Part shown: piece after piece, positions 1 to 11,349 of the stretch
Position numbering within the stretch: the first letter of the stretch is position 1
Layout of the letters: each line of letters starts with the position of its first letter
NCBI GenBank assembly: GCA_963555705.1
Contig: OY743190.1
Location: 13,801,501-13,865,500, forward strand
Direction: 5' to 3'
Source of the DNA: Ligustrum vulgare
Lineage: Eukaryota > Streptophyta > Magnoliopsida > Lamiales > Oleaceae
Length of the DNA: 64,000 nt
Translations under genes and position numbers: made by a program
Notes under the pieces: generated by a model
Seen by the model: the letters and a program-made list of their open reading frames with translations, nothing else
What the model was told of the DNA's origin: nothing
Databases searched by the model: none

Positions 1-1113
1 CTTTTTACTGTCTGTAGTTCCTGCAATATTTGCACTAATAAAATGACAATCTCTATCTGTTGCAGAAGAAGGCAAGGACTATCAATGGGTCTAATCCACA
101 TGGATCTAGACATATCTAGTGGAAATCTCATTGTGCAATAATTATACCCGAACCCTAATCTGTAGGGATTTTTAATATCTTAACTAAACCGGGGCAAGCA
201 ACTCATTGAATCAGACAACTCAACCTGAATCCATGACTATTTATTTTCTGGTCTTCAAATTCAGTTTGGACACAGGTAATGGTTCCAAATCCAACAAGTC
301 AACCAGGCATGCTACAATAAGCATCAATTCAATTGATATTGGTAGACTGGACCACATGGTTACTAACCAAATGAAAGCCTAATTACCTGTATTTGAAGCA
401 GAAGGCAAACGACCTGACGGACCATTTTTGTAGGAATCTTCAATTCTGACAGTATATATAGAAAAAATAAGAACATGGATTCCCAAAAAAAAAAAAAAAA
501 AAAACTTCTAAATAATACGACACAACAATTATACTTGACTATAGAGGGGGAAAATTGGGATTCCTCCTTCACTGGAAGTTCACCTGGCAAAGAAATCCCA
601 TGTACGAATCAATACCTTACAAAAATATTACATAAAGCATATTATACTACATACAAAATGCTGAATCCGGAAAGTTGTCAGCTTAGAGTACCAGAGAGGC
701 AGAGAGTGCTAATTTGATGCACTAGCAATTTGGAATAGTAACTACAAATCTGTGATATTCAATTATTATATTCAAAAAGTTTCTCTTATGAAACAAAATC
801 ATCGTAACAAAAAATTAGACAAAGAATAACCTGTTACATTAAGAGTGGTCGCACTTCCTTTACTTCACAGATGATCGAAATTACAAGGCTTTTTATTAGT
901 TAAATTAAAACCAATAGCGTAGTTAAAATCTACACAACTGAAGATCCTTATCATACAATATTTTGTGTTAAGCAATAAATTGCAATCCACAGATCTACTA
1001 AACAGGCCGACTGAAGTCAACCCAGATATATAGCCCTAGAATTAGTGAAATACACCCCTCACGCTTTCTGTCAAGGCATTGTATATTTAAGAGAAGTGTA
1101 CAAAAACAGGTCT

Positions 1114-1165
<52 letters not shown>

Positions 1166-3725
1166 GACTATCAACAAGATTTAGGCTATGTTTGGCAACA
1201 CTGAAGCAATTATAAATTGGTTTATTTATGTTTTCGAGATGAAATGTCTGGTTGAAAAATGGAGAGAGAAAATTCGTGTGGCTAAAAAGTGGTTTGGGAA
1301 GTTGTGGTGTTTATATATTGGTTTATAAATCGTAATGATTACGTTAAAGAATAGAGGCCTACCATTTTTATCCTCAAGGTGCCCTTTAGCCATAGCAAGC
1401 AGTTCTTCTCTGTTTTTGCCAACAACATGTGTCATATCCTGATAAATGAAATGTGTTTAAGTCAGTTTCAAGAAAGGAAAATCAAATCTTGGAAATAAAT
1501 TAGTCTTTCCATTAAATATACCGGTAGAGGGAAGTAAGGAGAGTTTAGATAAGCATTCCTATAATGTTCAATGCACACTTCCTTTGTCTTTGTCCCAACA
1601 TGCTCAGCAACTTCTGCCCAGTTTCCCATTCCATACATCTCAATTCCCTAGTTATGTGACATAGAAAGCAAAGCAAAGCAAATCAGAATACAGAGGCAAA
1701 GTGAGATAACACTTTCAAACGAAATGAGACTACTTTACTGATCAAGGAGATGGCAAACACAAAAAAAAAAGAAAAAGATAGAGAGATTACAAAACACCTC
1801 CAAAAGTAACATTTCTTCATCAGCATTCCAATCAGGACAGATGAGAGGAAATGATAAGATGTCCTGTTTCAATGACAGTAGCAAAATTATGAGAACAGCA
1901 AGGATACATCCCTTGGATAGTATTGCAACAATATTGCACGGAAGAAGTGTTACTTGGAAAAACTTATAAATTAGAATAATTGAAAAAGAGAATACAGGAC
2001 AAGAAAGATATAACACATGATCCATATGAATACATCTGTGACAATATTGACCTAAGGCACATTATTCCCTTCTTTCCTCATGCTATATATAACAAACTTT
2101 ATATGGCGAATTTCCAAGGTAAAATTGCATAGTATGAAGCATTATACCTCGTGCAAACCCACTTATATAGAAATAATTGTTAAGCAAATTAACATTTGTA
2201 CGGAATCAAAATATGAAAAGCTCTGCTAGTAAAAATTGCTATATTCTCGTTGAAATGAATGGAATAACATATTTATTTGAAACACCTGAGATGCGATAAA
2301 TAACTTCAGAGTTGGGATAGTGGATTCTTTGCATTAAGTTTTGTAAAAGTACCATCTTCAGATGGTAGTACTGACCATAACCCTGTATGGGTGATTGCTC
2401 TTGTGAGGATGAACCTCGGCTCCAACTGAGAAACATTCTATGCATAAGTCAAAATCAGAACATACAGCGCACTTGATACGAATTCTCCCTGTGATGTCTT
2501 TGTTACAATAGTTGCAATGGTACAGAGCCCTTTTCCCATCACTGGTCCCTTGACCTTATTAAAGCATTAAACAAGAGTCAATGTCATAAACAGGAGACCA
2601 ACAAGTTAGAAGCAAAGCAAGTAGTAAAACAAGTGCGCCACCTAACTACAAGTCATAGTACTTGTCTAGTCTAGCCCACAACCAAAATTAATTTCGGAGT
2701 GGGCATTCTCTACCAAATCGGACCGTCTTAACAGCCGAAATACAAAAAACATTTATTGTTACATACAATTTTTTATAGATCATCAATCATCAAATTCATC
2801 AATAAAAAGCAAGATAATATGCTGCTCTCTTTTTTGAGGCATCAGAATCTAAGAAAAGCTGCACTTTCTGATTAATATTAATATCATCTTGAAGAGAAAG
2901 CGAGTTACCTACAGTAACAGACTCTATATTTTCACCACTTGATGCATTCTTTTTTCTCCTTGATCTGAAAGCACACAAGCATTTGTAAAGGAAAAGATAG
3001 TTAACTACAGTTTCATGAAGCACCAGTACAATAAAATACAATTATTCTTGTCATTCTAGTGCAAGTGTAAAATTTAAAACATATCATCAAATGATAGAAT
3101 GATTTTTCATTAAATGTCGTGAAGAGAAGATTACAACTTGGCAACAGTCAAAAATGTGATTGTTCAATGGAAATTCAATGGAATTGCCTCTTTTGGCAAA
3201 CAAGAAAAAAACATGTTTTTAAACAACACAATTCCCCAAATCACTTTTTTACCACATAAATTTTCTCTCTCCACATTTTAATCACATCTTTTACCTTAGA
3301 AAACATAAAAAACATGTTTTTAAACACAACTTTTAACAAAAAGAGGCATTACGCAAGCAACAAGACATAAAAAGATAATCATTATACACACTTGTCAATG
3401 CAAAATGGACATGTCTCATCTGTTTCTAGTCAAACCACCTATAAAAGGTAAAATTAATCAAACACAAACCCAAATCATAGTATCCCTAAAATCACAGCTT
3501 TACAGCAAATGTAAGAAAACAACCCAAAATAATAATAATAAACAACTGTATAATTCTAATAGAACCACAAAACTATCTTATTGAGCATTACATAAAACCT
3601 AGTTCATATAATATGTAGTATAAACATCGATAGTAAATGCAAGAAATTAATGAAGATATAAAATTAAAGCTGAACCTTTGACTGGGATCTTCTTCAGCAC
3701 GGAAATTTCCACGGGAGCGACCCAT
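1..3725 (-). CDS. ADA2B: Transcriptional adaptor ADA2 (ADA2b-type), 5' part; gene runs off the left edge
   Basis: ADA2 is the adaptor subunit that stimulates the GCN5 histone acetyltransferase in SAGA-type nuclear complexes. I read nine exons on the minus strand with GT/AG borders and consistent phase: 3725-3676, 2964-2909, 2548-2376, 1863-1798, 1647-1522, 1438-1363, 583-535, 445-387 and 20 to beyond position 1. The protein starts MGRSRGNFRAEEDPSQ. A ZZ zinc finger follows (C47, C50, C62, C65, C71, C74, H84, H88), then a SANT/Myb domain at about 98-150 (ICPDWNADEEMLLLE, GNWAEVAEHVGTKTK). The linker GKNREELLAMAKGHLEDKN comes next. The C-terminal SWIRM part lies outside the window. The RGNF N terminus fits ADA2b better than ADA2a. 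No disabling change is seen. Exon 9 (20 bases visible) is the least certain. Confidence 0.93.
1118..1166. repeat. (GT)n(GA)n compound microsatellite
   Basis: About 15 GT units run directly into about 9 GA units within an ADA2 intron (between exons 6 and 7). It is a likely length-polymorphic marker. Confidence 0.97.
1186..1335 (-). repeat. Dispersed short repeat, copy 1
   Basis: Shares the block TGTTTGGCAAC ... GGTTGAAAAATGGAGAGAGA ... AAAAAGTGGTTTGGG with five other places in the window (3187, 4000, 40920, 51180, 60090). It lies in the ADA2 intron between exons 6 and 7. No coding capacity; probably a MITE- or SINE-like element. Confidence 0.6.
3187..3352 (+). repeat. Dispersed short repeat, copy 2, with terminal inverted repeats
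   Basis: Begins TGCCTCTTTTGGCAAAC and ends GTTTAACA-like then AAAAAGAGGCA, so its ends are inverted repeats of about 12 bp. The core has the CTCTCTCCACATTTTAATCACA and AAACATAAAAAACATGTTTT blocks common to the family. It lies in the first ADA2 intron. Best read as a small non-autonomous DNA transposon. Confidence 0.6.
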
Positions 3726-4117
3726 TAAATTTTCACGTAAAGTGCAATCACCTGTCTTATGTATACGCAATCAACGTAACTACACCAAATTATATGCAAT
3801 TAAAACTGAGAACGTTGGAAAGAAGTGTAAGCTGATTGAAGGAGAAGTTTATCATTCATTTAGAGGCCCTAAAATCCAGACAAGAGAGGGTCGCGAAGAA
3901 CCCTGATTTTGACTTTCTAATCCAGCATTTTCGCTGTACATGTTGAAAACCATGGTAAAGCACGAAAAAAAAAAACAAAACGAGAAAAAAAAAAAAATTA
4001 GTCTCTGTTTGGTAACACTTTTGACTTATAAATTGATTTATTTATGATTTTTAAGTAAAGTGGTTAAAAATTGAAAAAAAAAATATGTGTGATTAAAAAG
4101 TAATTTGAGAAATATGT
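3726..4117. other. ADA2 upstream region
   Basis: Contains the presumed ADA2 5' leader and promoter (minus-strand gene starts at 3725), two A-rich runs near 3965-4000, and dispersed-repeat copy 3 at its far end. No other gene is visible. Confidence 0.5.
4000..4112 (-). repeat. Dispersed short repeat, copy 3
   Basis: GTCTCTGTTTGGTAACACTT followed by a diverged core with TGGTTAAAAATTGAAA and AAAAAGTAATTTGAGAAAT, in the same order as copy 1. More decayed than the other copies. Confidence 0.5.
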
Positions 4118-4646
4118 TAAAATCAATTAGTGATCACTGAACTTTGATCAGACGGCTATTTAATCACTTAACTTTGAAAAGTTTCTAAACTTTCAACCAA
4201 ACGAAGTTACCTGTTCATCACCCAACGTCTAACAATCTCAAATTCTGGACGAAACATCTTAGGTGGGTAAAAAGATTTCAACTGTGACATGTGACGACAT
4301 TAATTCTAGTCCATTAATCAAATTGTATAAGTCAAACACACTCTTATTTGACTTGTGTCATGTGATGCAATTTAATGTGACGATGTTAATTCTCGTCCAG
4401 TAATCAAACTTAAACCGTGGCATGTAATGCAATTTGATGATTTGACGAAAATTAACGCCATCACTTTTCACAAATGAAATTTTCCTGCCACGTGCGAAAC
4501 ATTCTGTTAAAGATTAGAGAACTGTTAGACGTTAGGTGGTGGACAGGTAATTTCGTAGAAAGATTGATGAGCGATCAAATTTTTTTCAAAATTAGGTGGT
4601 TAGGTATTAACTTGGTTAAAATTCAGTAGTCACTAGTTGATTTTAC
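4118..4646. mobile_element. Foldback-type non-autonomous DNA element
   Basis: The left end TTAAAATCAATTAGTGATCA and the right end read on the other strand (GTAAAATCAACTAGTGACTA) are near-identical. The inverted similarity continues inward through TTACCTGTYCAYCACC and AACGTCTAACA, giving terminal inverted repeats of roughly 140 bp or more. The centre repeats motifs about CATGTGATGCAATTTGATG. There is no open reading frame. I could not fix a clear target duplication. Confidence 0.65.
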
Positions 4647-4783
4647 CCTCATACACCATGATGCTTTATTGCATGGTTGGAACTTGGAAATACTTCCTCA
4701 TTATTCACAATTTTTTTTTTCAACTTTATTTTTAACCATACATTTTATTAGTAAAATAATCTATACATAAATTCAAAATTCTT

Positions 4784-5064
4784 GAATTAATTATCTCAAT
4801 AATCACTGAACTTATGTCTATATCTTCTTCGATTGATCACTGAAATTTAAAGTATCAAACTTTGACCACTAAATTTATGAATTAATTGTCTCAATAATTA
4901 CTGAACTATGTCAATGTCTTCGATTGACCACTAACCTTTAACTTGTCGAGTTTTTGTCATTAAACTTATCAGTTAACTATCTTAATAATTACTGAACTTA
5001 TATTTATGTCTTCGATTAATCATTGAAGTTTAAAGTGTCAAATTTTGGTTACTATACTTATTAA
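4784..5064. repeat. Diverged tandem repeat, about 92-bp unit, three units
   Basis: The pattern (TTAATTATCTCAATAATCAC)TGAAC ... CTTCGATTGATCACTGA ... TTTAAAGTATCAAACTTTG ... ACTAAATTTA recurs three times with substitutions. Related wording is found near 41230-41300. It lies just outside the left end of the older gypsy element. Confidence 0.7.
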
Positions 5065-5091
5065 AATATTGAACATAAGTCATTGACTTTG

Positions 5092-5952
5092 TGATGCAAA
5101 CCACATAGCAATTGTAGTTACACAACCCACAAAATATTGAAATCGACCCAAGAATGCCAAAGAACCACAATTTACGGATCCAATTAAAATTAATTGAACC
5201 AAGCAACAAATACAATCACAATGATATATTGACATCTTGATCACAAATAATATTAATTCTCACCGAGATTTGAACAAATAAGAATAACTCGCAAGTTCGA
5301 ATTTTATTCAATGAAGAATAAGGTTGTGAAAGCAAAATAGCCTCTCAATAATAATATCAAAGTTGTGTGTATAATAATGAAAATTACATCCCTATAAATA
5401 GGATCAAAACCTGATTAAAGAGTTTTAATTATACTACGAAAGAAATACCTAAAAATAAGGAAATAAATTAAAATTCCTAAAATTACGGATATTGACTTTT
5501 ACGGCCGTGACTCCTTCCTTTACGGCCGTAAGAAGCTTTCTGTTTCACCATTACGGCCGTAAGTCATATTTCTGAAAATCTTAATTTTACCCGAGGCTGT
5601 ATTACGGCCGTGATAATGTGTATTACGGTCGTAAGTCCAACTTCTTTCAAATTCTCAGTTTTCAACAGTGGGCTCTTCACGGCCGTAAGAATTATGGGTT
5701 ACGGCCGTGAATTTTGAAACTTTACAATTTCCTTCGACTGCTTGAATGAGGTTGATCCACTTGTCGTTTTGGCTCGGTCCCAACATGGAACTTGCTTCTT
5801 TTGATGACATGAACATTGTTTTGGCCATTGTTTCTTGTACTAGCTCGTACATTGCTTCGTTGGCCCTCTTTGTTTGCAATCGAGTCATCGGTCCTCCTTT
5901 GATTATCAACGGATCTTTGTACGGGCTTGTGTTCGTGGTCTGGATCACATCA
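5092..5952 (-). repeat. 3' LTR of the older gypsy element (861 bp)
   Basis: Matches 40013-40892 along its whole length. Its U3 end (right side here) still encodes the C-terminal tail of the polyprotein (for example GGPMTRLQTKRANEAM), so pol overlaps the LTR. Confidence 0.93.
5500..5712. repeat. Cluster of palindromic ACGGCCGT motifs in the LTR
   Basis: Six perfect copies of the self-complementary octamer ACGGCCGT, usually as TTACGGCCGTRA, plus one ACGGTCGT variant lie within about 210 bp. The same cluster is in the partner LTR (about 40420-40655), with more variants and one extra unit that accounts for the LTR length difference. Confidence 0.9.
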
Positions 5953-5971
5953 TCCCCTCCCCCTTCGAAAG
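5953..5971 (-). promoter_or_regulatory. Polypurine tract of the older gypsy element
   Basis: On the minus strand a purine run (GGGGGAGGGGA) sits directly before the 3' LTR start TGATGTGATCC, the expected site of plus-strand priming. Confidence 0.85.
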
Positions 5972-6133
5972 GATTCGACCTCGAATCTGTACCTGCATCA
6001 AACGGAGATAGATCAAAAACATTAAATGTAGCCGAAACATTATACTCACCAGGAAGATCAAGTTTATAGGCATTGTTGTTGATCCTTTCAATCACTTGGA
6101 ATAGACCATCCCCTTGCGGTTGTAATTTTGATT

Positions 6134-6795
6134 AGTGTTGGCAACGGGGCGGATCGGGGTCCGATCCGCCCCGCCCCGAATTTTTGTTACTCGATCCGGA
6201 TCCGCCCCGCGATCCGTCAAATTTCGGGTCGGGCGGATTGGGTTCGGGTCGGGGCGGATCGGTCCACCGATCTGTGGACCGATCCGCCAGAATTATTTTT
6301 TTATTTTATTTTTTATTTTTTTAGTTTTTTTTTTAAATTTTTTAAATATATTTTAAATTAAATCTTTTATAAAAAAATTAGAAATTTTATTTTTTTTATT
6401 AAATTTTTTTTTATTTTATTGAAACGAGACGTATAGAGGCCGATTCAACGGATCGAGTTTTTTTGCCATCAGTTATTGGAATTCTTTCTTCAAATGAAGA
6501 ACATGAAAAATGTGTTTTCTTTAAAATGTAAAGATTGCAGCTTATTCTCAGAAATTAAAGTTTGCTACAAAATTTACATATTAAATTTTTATACATGATA
6601 AAAAAATTATATTAAAAAAAATTTCGGATCGCGGATCGGGGCGGATTGGATCAGCCCCGATCCAAATCCGCTCCGTAAATTTTCGAATCGGGGCAGATCA
6701 CATAAATTTCGATCCGTCGATCCACGGATCGGGATTTTTTCGGATCGGATCGGGTCGACGGATTGACGGGGCGGATCGGATTTTTTTGCCATCTC
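6134..6795. mobile_element. MULE-like non-autonomous DNA transposon inside gypsy pol
   Basis: A 662-bp insert flanked by the 11-bp duplication TAATTTTGATT (6123-6133 and 6796-6806). Its ends are short inverted repeats (AGTGTTGGCAA and, on the other strand, AGAGATGGCAA). Just inside both ends are GC-rich arrays of GGGGCGGATCGG type in opposite orientation, around an AT-rich core. The duplication length and end type fit Mutator-like elements. It has no transposase. It lengthens the reading frame 7185-6607 artificially. Confidence 0.8.
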
Positions 6796-9436
6796 TAATT
6801 TTGATTTGCGTTGTTCTGGAAACCACTCCTTCCTCAAGTGTACCCAAACCCAATCACCGGGTTCAAATATGACGTCTTTTCTTCCTTTGTTAGCCTGCGA
6901 TGCATAATGTTCATTTTTCTTTTCAATCTCCAACCTCACCTTGTCGTGGAGTGATTTAACCATCTCAACATTTTTCTTTCCATCTAAACTACTACGTTCA
7001 TTCACAGGTAAATGAATTAAATACAATGGTGTTAGCGGATTAAAACCATAAACAATTTCAAATGGTGAACAAGAAGTAGTAGAATGTATAGTCCTATTAT
7101 ATGCAAATTCAATAAATGGTAAACACTCTTCCCAATTTTTCAAATTTTTATTGATTATGGTGCGTAACAATTGAATCATTGTCATATTTACTACCTCGGT
7201 CAGTCCATCAGTCTGTGGGTGACAAGTTGTAGAGAAAAATAGTTTTGTTCCCAGTTTGTTCTACAAGACTCTCCAAAAATGACTAAGGAATTTAACATCC
7301 CTATCCGAGACTATACTCTTAGGAAACCCCATGTAAGCGCACGACTTCCCTAAAGAAAATATCAGCTATGTTGGTAGCATCATCAGTTTTGTGGCATGGT
7401 ATGAAATGTGCCATTTTACTAAAGCGATCTACTAGCACAAAAATCGAATCTCTGCCCTTCTTAGTCCTAGGTAATCCCAAAACAAAATCCATAGAGATAT
7501 CGACCCAAGGTTCACTAAGGACGGGTAAAGGCATATATAATCCATGAGGTTTAATCCTAAATTTTGCCTTCTTGCAAGTAATGCATCGATTACAAACCCG
7601 AATCACATCAATCTTCATCTTAGGCCAATAGAAATGTTCACTTAGGATTTCGATGGTCTTTTTAACCCCAAAATGACCCATTAAACCTCCACTATGGGCC
7701 TCTCTCACAAGTAACTCCCTCATTGAACGCCTAGGGACACACAATTTATTTTCTCAGAATAAATATTCATCATATTTAAAGAACCTATCCACAGCCCCTT
7801 TACCACATGAATCATAAATACTAGAAAAGTCCGGATCATTAGCATACATGTCCTTAACGTATTCAAATCCAAGCAATTTAGCATTCAAATAAGTTAAAAG
7901 AACATACATTCGAGACAATGCATCTGCTACCATATTTTCCTTACTTTGTTTGTACCTGATGACATAGGGAAATGTTTCGATGAACTCTACCCACCTTGCA
8001 TATCTCTTACTCAGCTTAGCTTGACCCCTCAAATGCTTCAAGGATTCATGATCAGTGTGTATCACGAACTCCCGTGGCCACAAGTAATGTTGCCATGTCT
8101 CCAACGCGCGCACAAGTGAGTATAACTCCTTGTCATATGTGGGATAAATAAGTGCAGCCCCCTTTAGCTTTTCACTAAAATAGGTTACTGGCCTTCGATC
8201 CTGCATTAAAACAGTTCCAATGTCTAGCGCTGAGGCATCGCATTCAATCTCAAAAGTCTTGTTAAAGTCGGGAAGTGATAAAATCGGTGCTTTACACAAC
8301 ATATTTTTGATAGTCTCAAATGCATGCTCCTGTTCTACACCCCATTTAAACCCTACACTTTTTTTGACAATTTCTGTGATCGGTACGACAATTGTGCTAA
8401 AATCTTTAACAAAGCGCCTATAAAAACTGACCAAGCCATGAAAACTTCTAACCTCAGTTATGCTTTTAGGTGTTGGTCATTCTTTAATAGCTTTGACTTT
8501 CTCTTTATCTACTTCTATCCCTTTAGCACTAACCACATAGACAAGAAACACAGCCTTATCCATGCAAAAACTACATTTTTAAAATTAGCAAAAAGTTGCT
8601 CTTGTCTCAAAACCACAAGTTCACACACCTAACATGCTCCACATGCTCATTCAAAATTTTACTATATATCAAGATATCATCGAAGTAAACTACAACGAAT
8701 TTACCTATAAATGCACGTAAAACATGATTCATTAAACGCATATATGTGCTAGGTGCATTAGTAAGTCCAAACGGCATAACTAACCATTTATACAAGCCAT
8801 ATTTAGTTTTAAAAGCAGTTTAACACTCATCGCCTTCCTTCATTTGAATTTGATGATAATCACTCTTAAGGTCAATTTTACTAAATATGCTAGAGCCATG
8901 TAATTCATCCAACATATCATCTAACCTAGGAATAGGATGACGATACTTTACCGTTATGTTGTTGATGGCTCTACAATCAACACACATTCTCCAAGTCCCG
9001 TCCTTCTTTGGTATTAGTAACACAGGTACGGCACATGGACTCATGCTCTCCCTTATGTACCCCTTACTCATCAATTCCTCCACTTGCTTTTGAAGCTCCT
9101 TCGTCTCCTCGGCATTACTCCTATAAGCGGGACGGTTTGGAATGACTGCTCCAGGTACAAAATTAATTTGATGCTCAATACCTCGAATGGGTGGCAACCC
9201 ACTAGGTATATCCTCCGGAAATACATCGTCAAATTCCTGCAAGAGAGAAATAGCCAAACTAGGGAGGGGTTTGTTAGCTTCATCAAGGGTAAGGAATGAC
9301 TCGTACAATAAAAGGACCATTGGTCGATTTTTCAAGAAAGCCTTCTTGATTTCACTACTTTTGGCATAGAAGCTCACTCTTGGTTTTTCTTTTCTGGCAC
9401 TCTTCGCTCCCTCTCCTTTTTCTGAAGTATGTACCC

Positions 9437-10215
9437 TGTTGTTTATCGTGCTGACGTGGATTAAATATGTCGACCTCAACTTAAAATGGCAGCTGGTTTA
9501 TTAAGATCGAGGTGATTTTATGACGAGGTGATTTGATGCCGAGGCGAGTTTGTGACCGACCTCAACTTGGAGGGAGAGGTGATTTCCCAAAACCGAGGTG
9601 ACAAGTTGCCGAGGTGATTTTCACCCGACCTCCACTTAAAGAGAGAGGTTATTTGCCATGAACGAGGTGACTTGATCCCGAGGTGATGTTGACCGAGGTG
9701 AATTTCGAGCGTGGTGAGACTGGCGGCGCTGCTGAAACATCAAATCAGCTGTATTTATGTGTCAGTAATTATGATTGTTTGTGAAATGTCAGTATAATCA
9801 TCTGTGACATGTTGTCAGCAATTTCAGTAGTCATTGTCAGTCACATGCTGCAGACGTGATATGTTGTAATGATTATGTTTAACTTCCCCAACTACTATAA
9901 ATAGAGGGGGTAAATGCTCATTAATGGGCATGTGATATAAAAAAAACATCTCCAAACTCTTGCTATTTGATTTCGTTGATTCGACCTGGCTATCAGATCG
10001 GTATCGAACTGGACGTGAATTTGTGTAACTTTGATCTCAGTTCGCTTTCGATCTGTTACCTTTCCTATTTCTTATAATATCTCGAACTTTATTACAACGA
10101 CGATCATTTAATTAAAGAGCTGCATACTTAGAAAAATTAATCAAAGACATACAATCCATCTATCAATTCAAAAGTTCATACCACTTTTATTTGTTGACAA
10201 AAAGAGACGTCAACA
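9437..10215 (+). repeat. 5' LTR of the Tat element
   Basis: Starts TGTTGTTTATCG and ends GTCAACA. It contains repeated (A)CCGAGGTGA and CCGACCTCAACTT wording and a TATA-like CTATAAATAG near 9894. Identical to 36993-37771 except for one visible base. Confidence 0.95.
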
Positions 10216-10236
10216 AATTGGCGCTAGAAGGAGGGC
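10216..10236 (+). promoter_or_regulatory. Probable primer binding site of the Tat element
   Basis: TTGGCGCTAGAAGGAGGG follows the 5' LTR end by two bases, the position of a tRNA primer site. I could not assign the tRNA. Confidence 0.6.
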
Positions 10237-10281
10237 CCGTATCCTTATATTCAGCAATCACATACTTGCTCCTGCATCATA

Positions 10282-11349
10282 ATGAGTAACAGACAAAATT
10301 CGGGGAGTCACCTGGCACATCGTGGTGAAGATTCGCAAGGGAATTCCCTTATGTCTGGGAGATCCGCCATTTCGCGACCCCCAGCGGAGGACAACATGAG
10401 AATGGTCCTAGATCAACTTGATAAGATGCAAAGAGAAATGGAAGAGATGAGGAGAAATCAAGATCGAGGTCGTTACCAAGAGGAGCATGAGGTGCAATCA
10501 CAACTACAAAGATCCGATGGACGCTCACATTTCGAAGAACAACAAACTGGACGCTCTGACAACACAAGGAGTGCGGTAGGCGAAAGCACACCTTATGTAC
10601 GGAGTCAAAAATCCCTGAGTTGGATGGGACCGAATCAAGCGAGAAGGGGTGAAAAAGGAGAGGAGAGTAAGGCTAGACGGACTAAGGAACATGGGGAAAG
10701 ATCTCCGATGAAGAAAGTGAACCCAGAAAACCAGCCGGCTGGCAGCTCGACTCTTCACTTGGGTCAGCCACCGACTCTTCCATCAAGCAAACCAGATCAA
10801 ACTGAATTTGAGCAATTGAAGAAAAGACCGTTTGACCTGGAGGCAAAACAAGAAGGGTTGGGATCAACAGAACCATCTACCAAGAGGGCATCACCTTTCA
10901 CGGAGATTATATTGTCACAACCTCTGCCTGGAAAAATGAAGATGCCTCATCTCGCCGGGTACAATGGAGAGACTGATCCGGTTTCGCATATGGATCAATA
11001 CATGTCATGGATGAAGCTTCAAGGGGCAAGCGACGGAATAATATGCAGGGCTTTTCCTTTAACTCTTGGGGATCGGGCCCAACGGTGGTTCCGAAATATA
11101 TCTCAGCACTCCATATCAAGTTGGTCTCAGCTAAGTGGCCAATTCTTGAAGCAATTCATGGGGTCAAAAATTCCGACCACACCGAAGGAGAGATTGGTGA
11201 CCGTCAGACAGGAGAAGGATGAATCGCTAAAGAACTACTTGAGCCGCTTTAATAGACAGATCATGGGAATGGAAAGAATATCGGATGACGCGCTTCTCAT
11301 GGCTGTTCTGTCAGGCCTACAAACGCAGACTCGTTTATGGTGGTCCTAA
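10282..11349 (+). pseudogene. Tat-type gag, N-terminal part
   Basis: An open frame of 355 codons begins at the first ATG after the 5' leader. The N-terminal 200 residues are polar and charged (DQLDKMQREMEEMRRNQ). The capsid-like core then reads MKMPHLAGYNGETDPVSHMD ... RAFPLTLGDRAQRWFRN ... FLKQFMGSK ... RLVTVRQEKDESLKNYLSRF, as in Tat/Athila gag. The frame ends in TAA at 11347-11349, where the continuing gag is in another frame (from about 11330). A frameshift, possibly with a small deletion, therefore splits gag. This may be a TR-GAG type element. Confidence 0.85.

Larger units (their letters stand above)
5655..9436 (-). pseudogene. gypsy pol remnant: RT, RNase H, integrase
   Basis: On the minus strand the pieces run: RT start with CRAINNITVKYRHPIPRLDD and SKIDLKSDYHQIQ (9436-8820); RT core with MPFGLTNAP and YFDDILIYS (8795-8607); end of RT plus RNase H with FEIECDAS and [11 protein letters not shown], ending VADALSR (8434-7754); integrase zinc domain [10 protein letters not shown] ... 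CNRCITCK and the start of the catalytic core [13 protein letters not shown] (7744-7319); integrase C-terminal half (7185-6796); and a tail running into the 3' LTR (6095-5655). Stops or frameshifts separate all the pieces, and the MULE-like element at 6134-6795 interrupts the last. The product would be non-functional. Confidence 0.92.

Noticed and set aside
6128..6361. Two overlapping frames rich in Arg, Pro and Phe
   Set aside because: They arise from GC-rich arrays of the MULE-like element followed by poly-T; not a gene.
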